DNA of 64,000 nucleotides from Codonopsis lanceolata. Taxonomy: Eukaryota; Streptophyta; Magnoliopsida; Asterales; Campanulaceae. A model generated the notes under the pieces. That model saw nothing but the letters and a program-made list of their open reading frames with translations, did not search any database and was not told where the DNA came from. The stretch is from NCBI GenBank assembly GCA_013146195.2, contig CM028377.1, positions 179,551,208-179,615,207 of the forward strand, given 5' to 3'. This document shows, piece by piece, positions 1-11,440 of this stretch (position 1 is the first letter of the stretch; every line of letters starts with the position of its first letter). A program made the translations under genes and the position numbers.

Positions 1-940
1 TGGTTCTCTAACGAGATCTCCTCTTGCCTATTGGAGATAGCCTCCAAGGGATCTACCTCCTCCTTAATATGAGCCTCCCCTTGAGGCTCATCATGTGGTC
101 CCCTCTCACGTTGCTGGCGCGGGTGATAAAAAAGAAGCGCCGCAGTAATGTTGGGTACTGCCCGAACTCTCTCAGAATCTAGAGTCCAAACAACTCCAGC
201 CCCACTACACAACCCTGTAATCAAACTCAGGAAAACGAATCTCGAGTTTGTCCTACCTCTAATGAGGGTCTGAATCTGGGTGTTGATCAGACGCGCCACA
301 TCAACAGACCCACCGGTCCGGATGGTGTAGATCAAAACGACCTTATGCCAAGACACCATGTGCTGGTGGCTGGAAGGAATAAGACGTGCACATATAAATT
401 TGAACATGTCCTTGGCCGTGTTCGTCAAATAGGACTCGTCCATGGTGCGGGGGCCAAATGGGGGACCTTGATGAAAGGTCCAAACTGTGTCAGGTGTTGC
501 GATAGTCATATTTAACACCTCAAGAGGGACATAATTGGCGATATGGATACTGTACTGGTCAGTACCCCTCGCAAAATTAAGGGTGCCGAAATAACGGTTA
601 ATACTATAGGGGGAAAAGTCGACATCCCTACCCCTAACAGAACTGGTGTCAAGCACCTCGCCAGAAATAGAAATACACCCGTTGGCGTATAATTCACGGA
701 CAATGGCCACGATAGCCACACCCGGAGTCGCACAAAGAGGGGCCTACCTTCGCTGGGCGAAGTGGCAGGGAGAGCAAAGTCCGTAACCTTAAATCCCCTT
801 TCAGGGATTATGGTCTTGGAGAGCTTCCTAGTGTAGCTCTCTGAAGCCTCGAAAGGTATAAACATATGGGGGTTATAGTCTTGCCCCTCCTCTTGGGAGC
901 GGGACGAAGAAGGTCCGCAATTTCTACGCTTAGGGGCCAT
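1..940 (-). pseudogene. Athila-associated putative plant transposon protein (Transposase_32 / env-like ORF), partial
   Basis: The start codon at 938-940 opens MAPKRRNCGPSSSRSQ, a typical start for the extra ORF of Athila elements. The first reading frame stays sensible for about 80 residues and then breaks near 745. A second frame continues to about 530 and a third runs from about 510 to position 1. The third contains WTFHQGPPFG, a stretch ending HQHMVSWHKVVLIYTI, and RTGGSVDVARLI. This is the pattern of the Pfam 'putative plant transposon protein' family (recalled, not searched). Its function is unknown; envelope-like and nucleic-acid-binding roles have both been suggested for the lineage. 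It lies downstream of integrase on the same strand, as expected. At least two frameshifts break it, and the C-terminus lies outside the window. Confidence 0.7.
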
Positions 941-1914
941 TCTGGGAGCTGAAAAAAATAAATCTACTCTCTAAAAATTAAAATTTAACTAACCTAACTA
1001 AAACAAATAAAGCATGCACGTAAATAACATAAAAATAATTCTATCACCCTAGCATGCAAAAATTTGAGGATCAAAATTTAAATAGAGAGGGGATAGAAGA
1101 TACATGGATTGCAATGCTTTAATTGTAAAAGAAGGTTGGCCAGAATTCCACAGCTTCCATACCAGTAATAATGGCAGCAACTTCTTCAAAGCCTTAAATG
1201 GAGTGAGACGGGGGGTGGAGATGATGATGGCAGCTTGAAGAGGAGAGCAACTTGCACTTGAGATTTGGCCAGAATTGGTGGAGCTTCGCCGGAGTTCTTG
1301 AGAGAAAGGGAGAGAGATCGCCGAAATTTGTAGAGGTTTGAAAGCTGAAATTCTGTGATTCATGTGACTGCCTCGATCTGGCTTATAAAAGGGGCCTTGC
1401 GGCCGCAAGGTGTGTATACCTTGCGTCTGCAAGGTTCACACTCAATATGCACTGAAGATGATGCAAGGCTTGCGGGGGCAAGGGTCCATGGGCTTGCAGT
1501 CGCAAGGGTCACACGTTATCCATTATTAATAAGGCCTTGCAGGCGCAAGGTGTTAAGACCTTGCGTCCGCAAGGGTCACAGAATGTTTGCCTTGGGGAGC
1601 TTTTTCATAAATTTTGAGCTGTCTTCATTTTAGTCCTTCCGTTACGATCCGTTAAGGTCGTTTCTTTCCTGCACTCTAAAAATTCTACAAAACTACTACA
1701 CTAAAATATTAGAAAACATATAAATACTACACTATGATATTTTTCTCCCCCAAACTTGAATTATGCCATTATTGGAAAATATTTAATTTAAATGTTCATA
1801 ATCAACTAAGATGGAGAACAACAAATTTAAATTATACTACGAAAGCAAGTAAAATTCCTAAAAGTGGGTTGCCTTCCCACCTAGCGCACTTGTTTAACGT
1901 CTTTGGCTCGACCT
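941..1914. other. Non-coding spacer between Athila integrase and the env-like ORF
   Basis: No convincing coding region is seen. Its one notable content is the cluster of short GC-rich palindromes at 1395-1574, described separately. Small ORFs here have no recognisable domain and are likely chance. Confidence 0.6.
1395..1574. repeat. Six 16-bp TTGC-NNNN-GCAA palindromes arranged as three pairs
   Basis: Copies lie at 1395-1410, 1419-1434, 1468-1483, 1492-1507, 1535-1550 and 1559-1574. The consensus is CCTTGCGNCCGCAAGG; arms are conserved and the centre varies. Starts within each pair are exactly 24 nt apart in all three pairs. Each unit can form a hairpin in DNA or RNA. The cluster sits in the spacer downstream of integrase, so processing, termination or protein binding are possible roles, but none is shown. 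Confidence 0.85.
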
Positions 1915-3900
1915 AACTGCAAATATAATCTTTTGAGGGTTCGGTGTCAGAGAGACGAATGAGTTCAATTGTTCTCTCTACTGACATGGGTTCGAAATAA
2001 GGTTTGAGTCGGTGACCATTAACTTTAAAAATCTTATTAGTCTTTGGATTTTTTATATCAACTGCTCCATGTGGGTAAATTCGTACTATAATGAAAGGAC
2101 CAGACCATTTTGATTTTAACTTTCATGGGAATAATATGAGTCTAGAATTAAAAAGAAGCACTTTTAATCCAGGACGTAACACTTTTTCAGAGATTCTCAT
2201 ATCATGGTATCGTTTGGTCTTTTCTTTATAAAATTTCTCATTCTCATACGAATTTAGCCTATGCTCTTCTAACTCATTTAGCTGATAAAATCATTCTTCA
2301 CCGGTCAAAGCTAGATCAAAATTAAGAGTTTTAATGGCTGAATATGCCTTGTGTTCAATTTCTACTGGGAGATGGCATGCTTTGCCATACACCATTCTAT
2401 AAGGGCTCATACCTATTGGGGTCTTAGCCTCGGTAGGCCCAAAGAGCCTCTTTAAGTTTTGATTCCCACTCTTTAAGATTTGGTCTAACAATTTTTTCAA
2501 GGATGCCTTTATCTATTTATTGCTTACTTCTACTTGGCCTAGAAGTCCGAGGATGATATGGTGTAGCCAACTTGTGTATCACACCATGTTTCCTAAGGCA
2601 TGCATTCATCAAACGATTAGTGAAGTTCCTTGATCACTAATTATCGCCTTCGATATTCCATACCGAGTAAATATATCATCCAAAAACTTGCAAACTGTTT
2701 GACCATCATTATTTCGGGTAGCTATGGCTTCTATCCATTTTGACACATAGTCAATAGCAACAAAAATATATTCACAACCATTTGAAACTAGGAAGGGACC
2801 CATAAAGTTAATACCCCATACACCAAAGCTTTGAACAACTAAATTGTTATGCAAGGGCATCTCATTCCTTTTACTAATCCCACCAGTCATTTGACATTTA
2901 TCGCATGTTTTGCAAAATATTTCAGAATCTCTAAAAATGGTAGGCCAATATAAACCAAATTGCATGATTTTCCTAATAGTTTTAGTGCTACTAAAATGAC
3001 CACCAGAAGAGTATTCATGACAGAACACCAAAATACTTTGTTGTTCTTGATCAGGAATACATCTTCTAATTATGGAGTCTCGAACATATTTTAAATAAAT
3101 GAGGTTCTTCCCAAAAATACTTTTTAGCATCTGTTAAAATTTCTTTCTTTGATAAAAATCGAAATCAGATTAATAATATCTCGCAACATGAAAATTGACA
3201 AAATCAAAGATACCAAGGTTCGAATTTTTAACAGCCTAACAATTGTTCATAAGGGAAGTCTTCATTTATAGGGATTTCATTGTCAAGAAGTTGACATTCA
3301 AGTAAAGGTAAAAATTCCATCATAGACAAATGGTCGGCAATAACGATTTCTGTTCCATTTTTATCTTTAATAGTTATGTCAAATTCTTGCAATAATAACA
3401 TCCATCTAATGAGTCAGGCTTGGCCTCTTTCTTACGCAATAGAAATTTTAGGGTGGCATAATTAGAGAATATAATAACTTTTGAACCTAGCAGGTAGGAT
3501 CAAAATTTTTCTAATACAAACACAACTACTAAAAATTCTTTTTCAGTGGTTGTATAATTAACTTGTGCATTATTCAACGCCCTACGCATAATGAATCACA
3601 TGGGGTTTCTTGTCTACCCTTTGTCCTAACACAACTCCAACCGCAAAATCTGATGCATCACATATGATCTCAGAAAAGGAGAGACCAATCAGTATTGGTT
3701 AAAATAGGAGTTGTTGTTAATTGTTCTTTAACAGATTGAATGCGTTCAAGCATTCTTGATCAAAAAATAAATTCGGTATCTTTGGCCAAAAGGTTGCATA
3801 AGGTTTATAGATTTTTGAAAAGTCTTTTATAAATCTTTTGTAAAACCTCGCATGTCCTAGAAAACTTCAAACACCTTGACTGTAGTTGGGGGATGTAATT
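1915..3900 (-). pseudogene. Athila pol fragment: RT end, RNase H, integrase
   Basis: RNase H is recognisable around 3560-3690 (CDASDFAVGVVLGQR, then KKPH) and around 3240-3480 (LKFLLRKKEAKP, ADHLSMMEF). Integrase follows: CDKCQMTGG zinc-finger end and INFMGPF (first catalytic Asp replaced by Asn) near 2800-2880, FVAIDYVSKWIEA, and ISDQGTSL (second Asp) near 2630. Integrase continues through KTPIGMSPYRMVYGKACHLP to a tail with FKVNGHRLKPYF near 2010. The protein copies RNA to DNA and inserts it, in a virus-like particle and then the nucleus. Several frameshifts and stops lie at about 3130-3240, 2500-2600 and 2290, so it cannot make an intact polyprotein. The remaining RT is lost in the N gap. 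Confidence 0.85.
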
Positions 3901-4000
3901 NNNNNNNNNNNNNNNNNNNNNNNNNNNNNNNNNNNNNNNNNNNNNNNNNNNNNNNNNNNNNNNNNNNNNNNNNNNNNNNNNNNNNNNNNNNNNNNNNNNN
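3901..4000. other. Assembly gap (100 N)
   Basis: Exactly 100 undetermined bases, the usual placeholder for a scaffold join of unknown size. Left of it is Athila pol; right of it the Tat/Ogre LTR is already about 0.6 kb in from its edge (by comparison with the other LTR copy). The gap therefore hides the end of that LTR and its true left flank. Confidence 0.98.
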
Positions 4001-5442
4001 AAGGCTAAGTTACGAGTTGGGAAGGTGCTAGGCACCCAACTCAGCCTCTTTCGTCTCAAACTGTTTTTGGCTAAAGTATGCTTTTTGTTATATTTATTAA
4101 AGATAAATAAAGCATTAATCGCCTACAAATACATCCATTACATCTATATTATTTACTGACTTGCAATGCACTTCTTTTACAAACAATTACAAATATACTT
4201 GAAAATATTCGGCCATAGTAACGTTTACATTTAGTATTATTTCCTAACAAAATCCGGGCAGCATAACTGCTTACATATTGATATTGAACCGGATTGGAAA
4301 TAATACTCTTTATAATAAGACTTTAATGAATAAATGAAGTAAATAATTACAAATTTATCTAAAAACATTTTGCCATAATAACGGCTACATTTAGTACTAT
4401 TTCCTAATTAAATCCGCAAAGACAACTGCTTATATGGCTACATTGGCCGGACTGAAATAATACTTTTACATATAAATGAAAAAATTAACAATAAAAACTT
4501 ACGACAAGTAGGGGTGTGCTCGCCTGTCCCTGGGAGAGAGATCTTTTTTTGTTGTTGAAGTTGTGTGTTGGTGTTGTGTGTTGTGTGAATTTGGGCACTG
4601 GGATCGCCCGAAAGTTACTGTCCTGGATCTGGGCAGGTAACTGCTTTTGTTTTGGTTGTTTGTTTGCTTGAAGTAGGTCAAATCTGCGTAGTAACGACTT
4701 ACTATCGCTGATTTGCCTTTTAAATCGGCAGAGCAACCGGCTCTTTCCACGATTTTTGGACCGGGAAAAAGGGTGGATACCTAGCCGGGGCTAAGGTACA
4801 CTTCTATCGGTTGGTTTTGTATTTGGAGGAGTTTTGGTGGTTTCGAGGCTTTGAGGTGATCTCTCACTATCTCACACCGCTCTCTAATTCTCCAAAGTAA
4901 CGAGAACGCGAGAAGCTTACAAGGAATTCTGTGGTGAAATGAGGGCCGGGCCCGCTATTTATAGGACAAAATAGGGACATCGGAGGAATTAAAATTCCTT
5001 CTCGTGCATCAAATGGCATAGCGGCTGAATTTGTTGCACTTTGCGGCAAGCTTTGAAAGCGTGCGCTGAAGGAAAGAGTGGGCGCCATTCCTATGGATTG
5101 GGCGCCATGCCCAAATACCATGAGCCACGCCCATTTTCAAATTCTGCGTCGAATGAGTGTACACCGTCTTTGGAAAAGTTGCATTTACGGCAAATATTGC
5201 ATGAGCGGTGCCGAGGAAGCAATTTGGGCTCCATCCCTCAAATTGGGCGCCATGCCCATGTGGGTGGCCGCCCAATTTTCAAAGTATGCCCTTTTGAACA
5301 TCCAGGTCCTGCAATTTGTCCTTTTGCGCATCTGCTTTGTCCTTTTGCACTTTTGACCACATAACTTGACATTTGTTAATGTTTAACAAGTCTTGATATT
5401 TTATGTCATGTCACATACGAGGGGTACGTAATTGGGGTGTCT
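4001..5442 (-). repeat. 3' LTR of the Tat/Ogre element (partial, cut by gap)
   Basis: It aligns along its full length with 22573-24068, including the conserved opening GGCTAAGTTACGAGTTGG and the ending ATTGGGGTGTCT. A minus-strand TATA-type box (plus strand CTATTTATA at 4955-4963) is conserved with the other copy. GGCGCC palindromes lie at about 5100-5116 and 5241-5258. The terminal TCTACA of the other copy is not seen; the sequence runs into GAGCCCAGCG instead. Confidence 0.85.
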
Positions 5443-6922
5443 GAGCCCAGCGATGGAGTCACGGGTGCGTAGCTTCGAGAAGAGCGAACATCGTTGATAA
5501 GAATAGACTCTCAATTTCGTTTCATTTCAAAGCGAGGGAATATGCAGCGAGTACGAGTTATAATGCAACAATTTATCAAACCTCCATATCCTAGACATTT
5601 TTAGTCGGTTATAGCGAGGTTATCGCGGTTTTTAAGCGGATATGCAAATTGAATGCTCGATGGTCGGACCTACTAATGTAGAACCTCGTATCCCTTAATA
5701 AAGGAATCGGACCAAGCGTAGTTCGGGCCTAAGCGAAACAAACAACCAATCGAGGAAGTTGTGCTCTTTTGGGTCAAACAGTCAAGAACACAAGCGAAGA
5801 AAAGATTTTCATGTTTTCGAAAAGTCGTATTCTTCGGTCCGAGCAGTTGTCAAATACGGTATGAAGATTTTTTGTGTTTTCGAAAAGTTGCATATTTCAA
5901 CGGTCAATACACGTCGTTGAAATATGTTAAGAGATCGCCTCAAAATTGTGTGCCCGGCCGGTCAATACCTTTCTTCCAAACACAATAAGAGGACCTTCAG
6001 ATTTTCAAATCCGCGTACTGACCGATCAATACCCGACATCGAATACGATAAAGAACTTTCTTCAAATTTTTCAAAATCCTGATCCAAAGCGTATCTGACC
6101 GAAACCGGTTGGATACGAAAAGATTTTTCTTTTTCTTTCTTCTTTTTCCTCTTTTTTTTTTTTTTTTTTTGAATATTCCTCTTTTTTTTTTGAAACAAAA
6201 CCTTTTGAAAAAAGATTTTTCTTTTATTTAAAAGTAAACTTTCCTTAAAAGGAAATTATTCTAATAGTCAAGGTAAGAATACTGACTCCGACTTACCTTT
6301 TACCAGGGGTGGTCACGGATTCTACTGATCTTGGCATTTTTGCCACTTTTGCCTGGGAATTTATTTTCTCTTTCTTTCCTCCTTCTTTTTCTTTTTTTTT
6401 TTGTTTTTGTTTTTTTTTTTTTTTGTGATGTGATGGTCGTGCCCTCTGCAAGAAATAGGTCGCTTACGTATCCCTATTCAAGGAATCGCACCAGCGTTTT
6501 AGTTCACCTTAGGGATTTTGTTCTTGTTCTTTTTTTTCTTCTTTTTTTTTTTGCATCTTTTTTATTTTCTTTGATTGTTTTTTTTTTCAAAAGGAAAAGG
6601 GACTTACCTTTGCCGCTGAAGTTTTCTGATTTTTCTGCTTGTCTGGCAGCTGACTTGCTGGGATACGAGCTTTTCTTGCTTTTTGGGTGAAAGGTCGTCG
6701 AATGTGGTTAACAAAATTGCTTTTGTTAACTTTCGTCTAAGTCTTAGGGACCACTTTGCAGCCTTTGAAATTTGAGGACTTAAGTGTCGATGTCGAATCG
6801 TTAGAGGGGAAAAGTGAAAATTCTCACTTTTCCTCCTTTTGTCTCTTTTCACTTACGGAATGAAGGCGAAGCCTTCATTCTTTCTCTCTTCTCCTGCTTC
6901 AGCTCCTTCCATAGCCGACGAG
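5443..6922. other. Internal 3' region of the Tat element and upstream region of the PMD gene
   Basis: No ORF with a recognisable domain. It holds a primer-binding-site-like string at 5443-5462 (discussed in findings), repeated TTTTCGAAAAG segments near 5815 and 5880, and long poly-T tracts at 6120-6195, 6385-6430 and 6525-6595. Near 6805-6922 a pyrimidine-rich stretch ends at CGACGAG/GTAAGC, which reads as a 5'-UTR exon and splice donor for the plus-strand PMD gene. Confidence 0.6.
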
Positions 6923-7004
6923 GTAAGCTTTTTTCTTTTCTTTTTTTTCAATTTCTCTCCTTTTCTCAATTTTCTTTCGCCAAAATTTTTGTTTTTCTGC
7001 GCAG
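6923..7004 (+). other. Probable 5'-UTR intron of the PMD cargo gene
   Basis: A GTAAGC donor at 6923 and a T-rich tract ending TGCGCAG at 7004 enclose 82 nt. The acceptor AG is followed directly by the ATG at 7005, so the intron ends exactly at the start codon. Confidence 0.65.
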
Positions 7005-9489
7005 ATGGCTTCTTCCTCTAGATCTAGGAAAGGAAAAGCACCAATGGACCCGGAATCTGGCGAGGAAAAGAAAGAACTTCCTCCTTTGGTTCGGAACCAT
7101 GTCGGCTATTATTATTCGAAACATGACTGGGGCAATCTGGTGCGAGATTGGTACAAACATATCTCGAATCTGCCTGATCCCAATGTAAGTATAACTTTCT
7201 TCCACCCATTTGGTTAATTTTTCAGATCTGCTCATTTTCTGTGTTGTTCTGGACTTTTGGAGTATATGTATGCAGCTTATGATATTTATACATGCGATTT
7301 ATGGACTAAAATGATGCAATTTTAGTAATAATGCATGAAATTTGGACAATTTATTTTTGCGATGCCCAAATTGAACTAGTAGTTACTATTTGATCCTACT
7401 ATGCATGATTTATAATGTTAATGCAATTAAGGCTATATGATGCATGTTTTAGCTCTAAAAATATTTTTACATGGCATATATTTACAATATGGAATTTTCG
7501 GAATGAAATGCGAATTTTTCCGGACACATTTTTCGGATATATTTTCGGATATATACAAGACAAAACAGATATATTTTGTGTACCAGAACTTATTTTCTAT
7601 GCATGCTAATGCTGTAGGGATATAAGAAATGCCAAGTAGATATTCTTTTTCCATGGCAGGTGGCATTTTAAATTTCTTTTTCGCGCACTCCTAATACAGC
7701 TTATTGACTAATAATGCAAATAATGGATGCATGTATTATTTTATTTGATGTAAATGTGATGCTGAATATATATGAGATGTTTTTTTTTTCTGTGAATGCA
7801 TGGTTATTTATTTACATGAATGTGAAAAGAAAAATGTGACATGTATTTTTAAATGCAAAGTATATTTGTATATATATATTTTTTATGTATATTTATGCAA
7901 AGTATACTTGTATATTATTATTATGATACTTAAAATGATAACATGTATTTCTATGTACAAAGACAAATTTTAAATGTACAAAAATATACATATTCATTTT
8001 CTTTTTCTTTTTTTTTTTTTGAAAATCTAATGTATTAAATATGCGAGGAGAAAGGGTTTGTGAGAGACTTACCTTTATTTTCCTCCCTTTTCTTTTCTTT
8101 TTTTTTCAGGAACGCGGGATTTTGGACAAGGCCAGAGCCACTTGCGCTAGAGTGTCCGATATATTCCATTCAATGCCTTTGCCAGCCCAAGTTCTGGTAG
8201 ATGAGACGGGCTTGGGAGACTTCATGCGGGCCTTTACTCCCTTCCGCAGTTACAGAGTCATCTTCGACGTGCTGCGGAATTTCTGGTGGGATACCACCCA
8301 CACTTTCCATCTCAGCTGGGGAGAAATCACAATGACTCCCTGCGACTTCGCTGCTATTACTGGTATTTCCACCAGCATTGGACAGTCTCTGAAACCTGAT
8401 TACACCCTTCGTGAGCGTCATGATGAAGTGGAGGATCTTTTGGGGTTTGTGCCCAAGTACAAGACAGCTGATGAGGTGACCATTCCTAGTGTGAAGAAAT
8501 GGCTTACGGAGAATCTTGGCGGTTGATGCTGCGAGAGCGTTGTTGTGACTCGTCTTGCCCGGACATTTTTATTCTTTTTTTTTGGGCACGTCTCTTTTTG
8601 CTAACGCATCCACTACCCTGAGGGTCTCTCTGCTGGGCTGCCTTCGGGAGCTCGACCATGTGATTGACTATGACTGGGGGCAGGCGGGTTTGGCTGAACT
8701 TTATTTCTGCATGGATAAGCTGAGTCGGAATGACTCAAAGGTTATGACTGGTTTTGCCCCTGCCTGGGAGGTATATTTTTTTTTCTTTTTCCTTTTGTCA
8801 GCATATATATTTTTTTTTCTTTTATATTTTTTTTGACTTGCTGACTTTCACCTCTTCGTTTTTTTTTCAGGTGTGGGCTTACTCTGTGTTTGACTTTGTA
8901 TCCAAGCCCACTGCGCAGTGATGTTCTTGGACCACCTTATCTGGTCAAATTTGTAAATGCGAATCGGCAGGAAATAGACACCGAGGCAATTATATTGAGT
9001 CATTGGGCTGCAGATGCAGTGGCGAACTTCGACCTCGTGTTCGGTGACTTTGTTCCCTTGGCGGAATCTGGTAGGCCGATCGAGGTTACCTTCTTGCTTG
9101 AGTCGTTGCCGGATTTTGATGGTATCGATCATGTGCGATTCCTTGTACATGGGTGAACGAGTCAACCGTCAAGATGTTTCGTTCTCATAGCCGGTGGCAC
9201 CTCTGTACCTCCTCCGCATGTGATCGAGCCACACTTCATACCAAACCTGGGCGATTTGGCCAAATATCGATGCCCGCGGTGATTTCCGGTGATAGCCTAT
9301 GAAGACTTTTTGAGGACGATGCTCCATCCCCCTCCTCCCCCTCCTGTGATTGGGAGGCGTGCATCTGTTAATGGTGCTTGAGCTAAGTCTTCTCATTCTG
9401 TTCTGGATGCACGGCTTGAGTTTTCCATGCCCGATGATGCCTTTTCATCCTTCCCATACCGGCGAGATGGTATGTGAGAACCCAAACCC

Positions 9490-9890
9490 TACTTGTGTAA
9501 CATGCCTTCTATACTTGATTAATATGTTCATTATGTGCCTTAACATGTTTTAGAGTCCATATTGTTCATACCATGCTCGCATTAGGTCAACCATGATCGT
9601 AGCTGCTTGTATGCCTTCTATACATTACATGCTTTGTTGTAACTGCTTCGTGTATCATCTTAGTACTTAACTAAGTCCTACTAGAGCCTTAGTACATTTA
9701 TAACATGCTTAACGTATGCCTTAACATGTTAGAGACTTCATTTTGTTCATGTCAAGCTTGCATTAGAGTTGTTACGTTCATAGTCGCTACAATGTCTTCT
9801 ATGTGTTGCATACCTTGCCGTTTGTGCTTTGAGTGTTCACCTTAGCATGTTAGCACTTAACCAAGTCTTGTTGGAGTGCTATTACCTTGC
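9490..9890. repeat. ~181-bp tandem duplication inside the solo LTR
   Basis: The segment with TTAACATGTT at 9540 recurs at 9721, and the surrounding sequence (CATGCTCGCATTAG / AAGCTTGCATTAG, TAACTAAGTC / TAACCAAGTC) is repeated with divergence. Confidence 0.7.
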
Positions 9891-10789
9891 ATAAATGACT
9901 TATAACATTCATCTTGATCATAGTAGGCTTGGTTGAGAGTTTAGAAGCATTGTTGCTTCGTTTGAGTCTTAGGGTTTCTCGGGATTGCCTTTGTTGCTCG
10001 TATTGTTTGTGTTTTAAACTTGCGAGAAGTTCATTTGAGTTCTAGACCAAGTGTACTAGTATTTATCATTCTTGCACAATCATTGTTCATAGACTTGTTG
10101 CATTTGGTTAGAAGATGACCAATTTATTCCTTCACAGACCAGTCATGTTTTTGGGCAAACTTCGGGAAAATTCTGGTACTAATCCACTAAATAGAATTTT
10201 CTAAAAATTTAGTATGTTTTACCTTCATACGTTAGGATACTCTCTGTAAAATTTGGTAATTTTCCAAGGTGTCTAAGTACCTCAATTAGGTCTTGACTTA
10301 CGGCTGTGCCAGAATTCAGTTTTCAGGAAAACAACTTCTGTACTTGATTTTGTAGTAACCTTATTTTGATGAATATAAGTCCAAATGGAGTAATTTAAAA
10401 TTCTAAAATATATTTTAATGAGTCTAGTTTCAGAAAAATCAATAATCACCTCATTTGGAGTTGTGAGCGATTTATGGTCGATTTTACAAGATTGACTGTC
10501 TAGTAACTTATCAAAAAATGGACATAAGCCTGAATTAGGGCCATGCGCTCGCATGGCCATATATGATGCGGCCGCCTCAAGTGCTGGTTCCACCTACGGA
10601 ATTTTTCTCTTGCAATCTGATTTGTGACCAATTAGACCCTTAACCCCCCATCCTAATTGACCCTAAACCTCCCTATTAGACCCTAATTAAGTGGGATTAA
10701 CACTAACCTCAATCTTCCTCCACTTGACAAGTGGATTTTCAAGCCCTCTCCTTGTGACATGTGGAGTTCCACTCACCAATTGCATGCCA

Positions 10790-10796
10790 TATAAAG
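10790..10796 (+). promoter_or_regulatory. TATA box of the solo LTR (plus-strand promoter)
   Basis: TATAAAG follows a CCAAT-like context, and a pyrimidine-rich stretch typical of a transcript start begins about 30-50 nt downstream. It marks the U3/R boundary and implies the LTR reads on the plus strand, the same strand as the PMD gene it interrupts. Confidence 0.5.
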
Positions 10797-11164
10797 TCCT
10801 CCCACTTTGTGATCAACATTAATCCCTCCATTTCAGATCATTCCTTCTCTCTCTTCCCTAAGCTTTTGTGTGTGTGTGGAGAGGTGAGATTGGTGTGTGT
10901 TTCTCCCATAACTTGAGCTCCCGACCTCCGATTGCCAAACCGAGACCACCAAAGTGAATCTATCGACGAGGGGCTCGATTCCATCCGATTAATTTGTGCT
11001 CATCCCATCTTTTCTTTGGTGTAAGGTAAGCTATTGATTCCCCTTAGGTTGTATGCTAGAATTGCCATGTCCCCCTCTTCTTATGATTCCCATGCTCCTA
11101 CCATGTCCAAGCCATGTTTGATGATGATTTGATCTTATGAGATTTTTGAATGACATGTTCATCT

Positions 11165-11440
11165 TGTTAATTTAGTCCTATGCCTAGAATTAAATATGTT
11201 CTATGCCTCCTTAGGAACAACTATTGTTCTTGGACTAATGAATTTTGACAACTCTTAGAGATTGTGATTTTAGGATCCCATAAACTATGAATTGTTCATC
11301 CTATTGACTTGGCCCTATGCTTAGAATTAAAAGTGTTCTATGCCTCCTTAGAAATAACTATTGTTCTTGGACCATTGACATTTAATAACTTTTAGAAATA
11401 ATGATTCTAAGGTTCCATGAATTATGAATTAATGATAATT
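11165..11440. repeat. ~137-bp tandem duplication inside the solo LTR
   Basis: CCTATGCCTAGAATTAAA near 11177 is repeated as CCTATGCTTAGAATTAAA near 11314, with both followed by TGTTCTATGCCTCCTTAG. Confidence 0.75.

Larger units (their letters stand above)
1..3900 (-). mobile_element. Athila-type Ty3/gypsy retrotransposon fragment (minus strand)
   Basis: Read on the minus strand, the order is RT thumb end and RNase H, integrase with its C-terminal tail, a non-coding spacer, then a Transposase_32/env-like ORF running off the window start. That order (an extra ORF downstream of integrase) is the known layout of the Athila lineage. No LTR is visible inside the window. The upstream end is cut by the N gap, so gag, protease and most of RT are not seen. 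Every ORF is frameshifted or interrupted, so this is a dead copy or a poor consensus. Confidence 0.85.
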
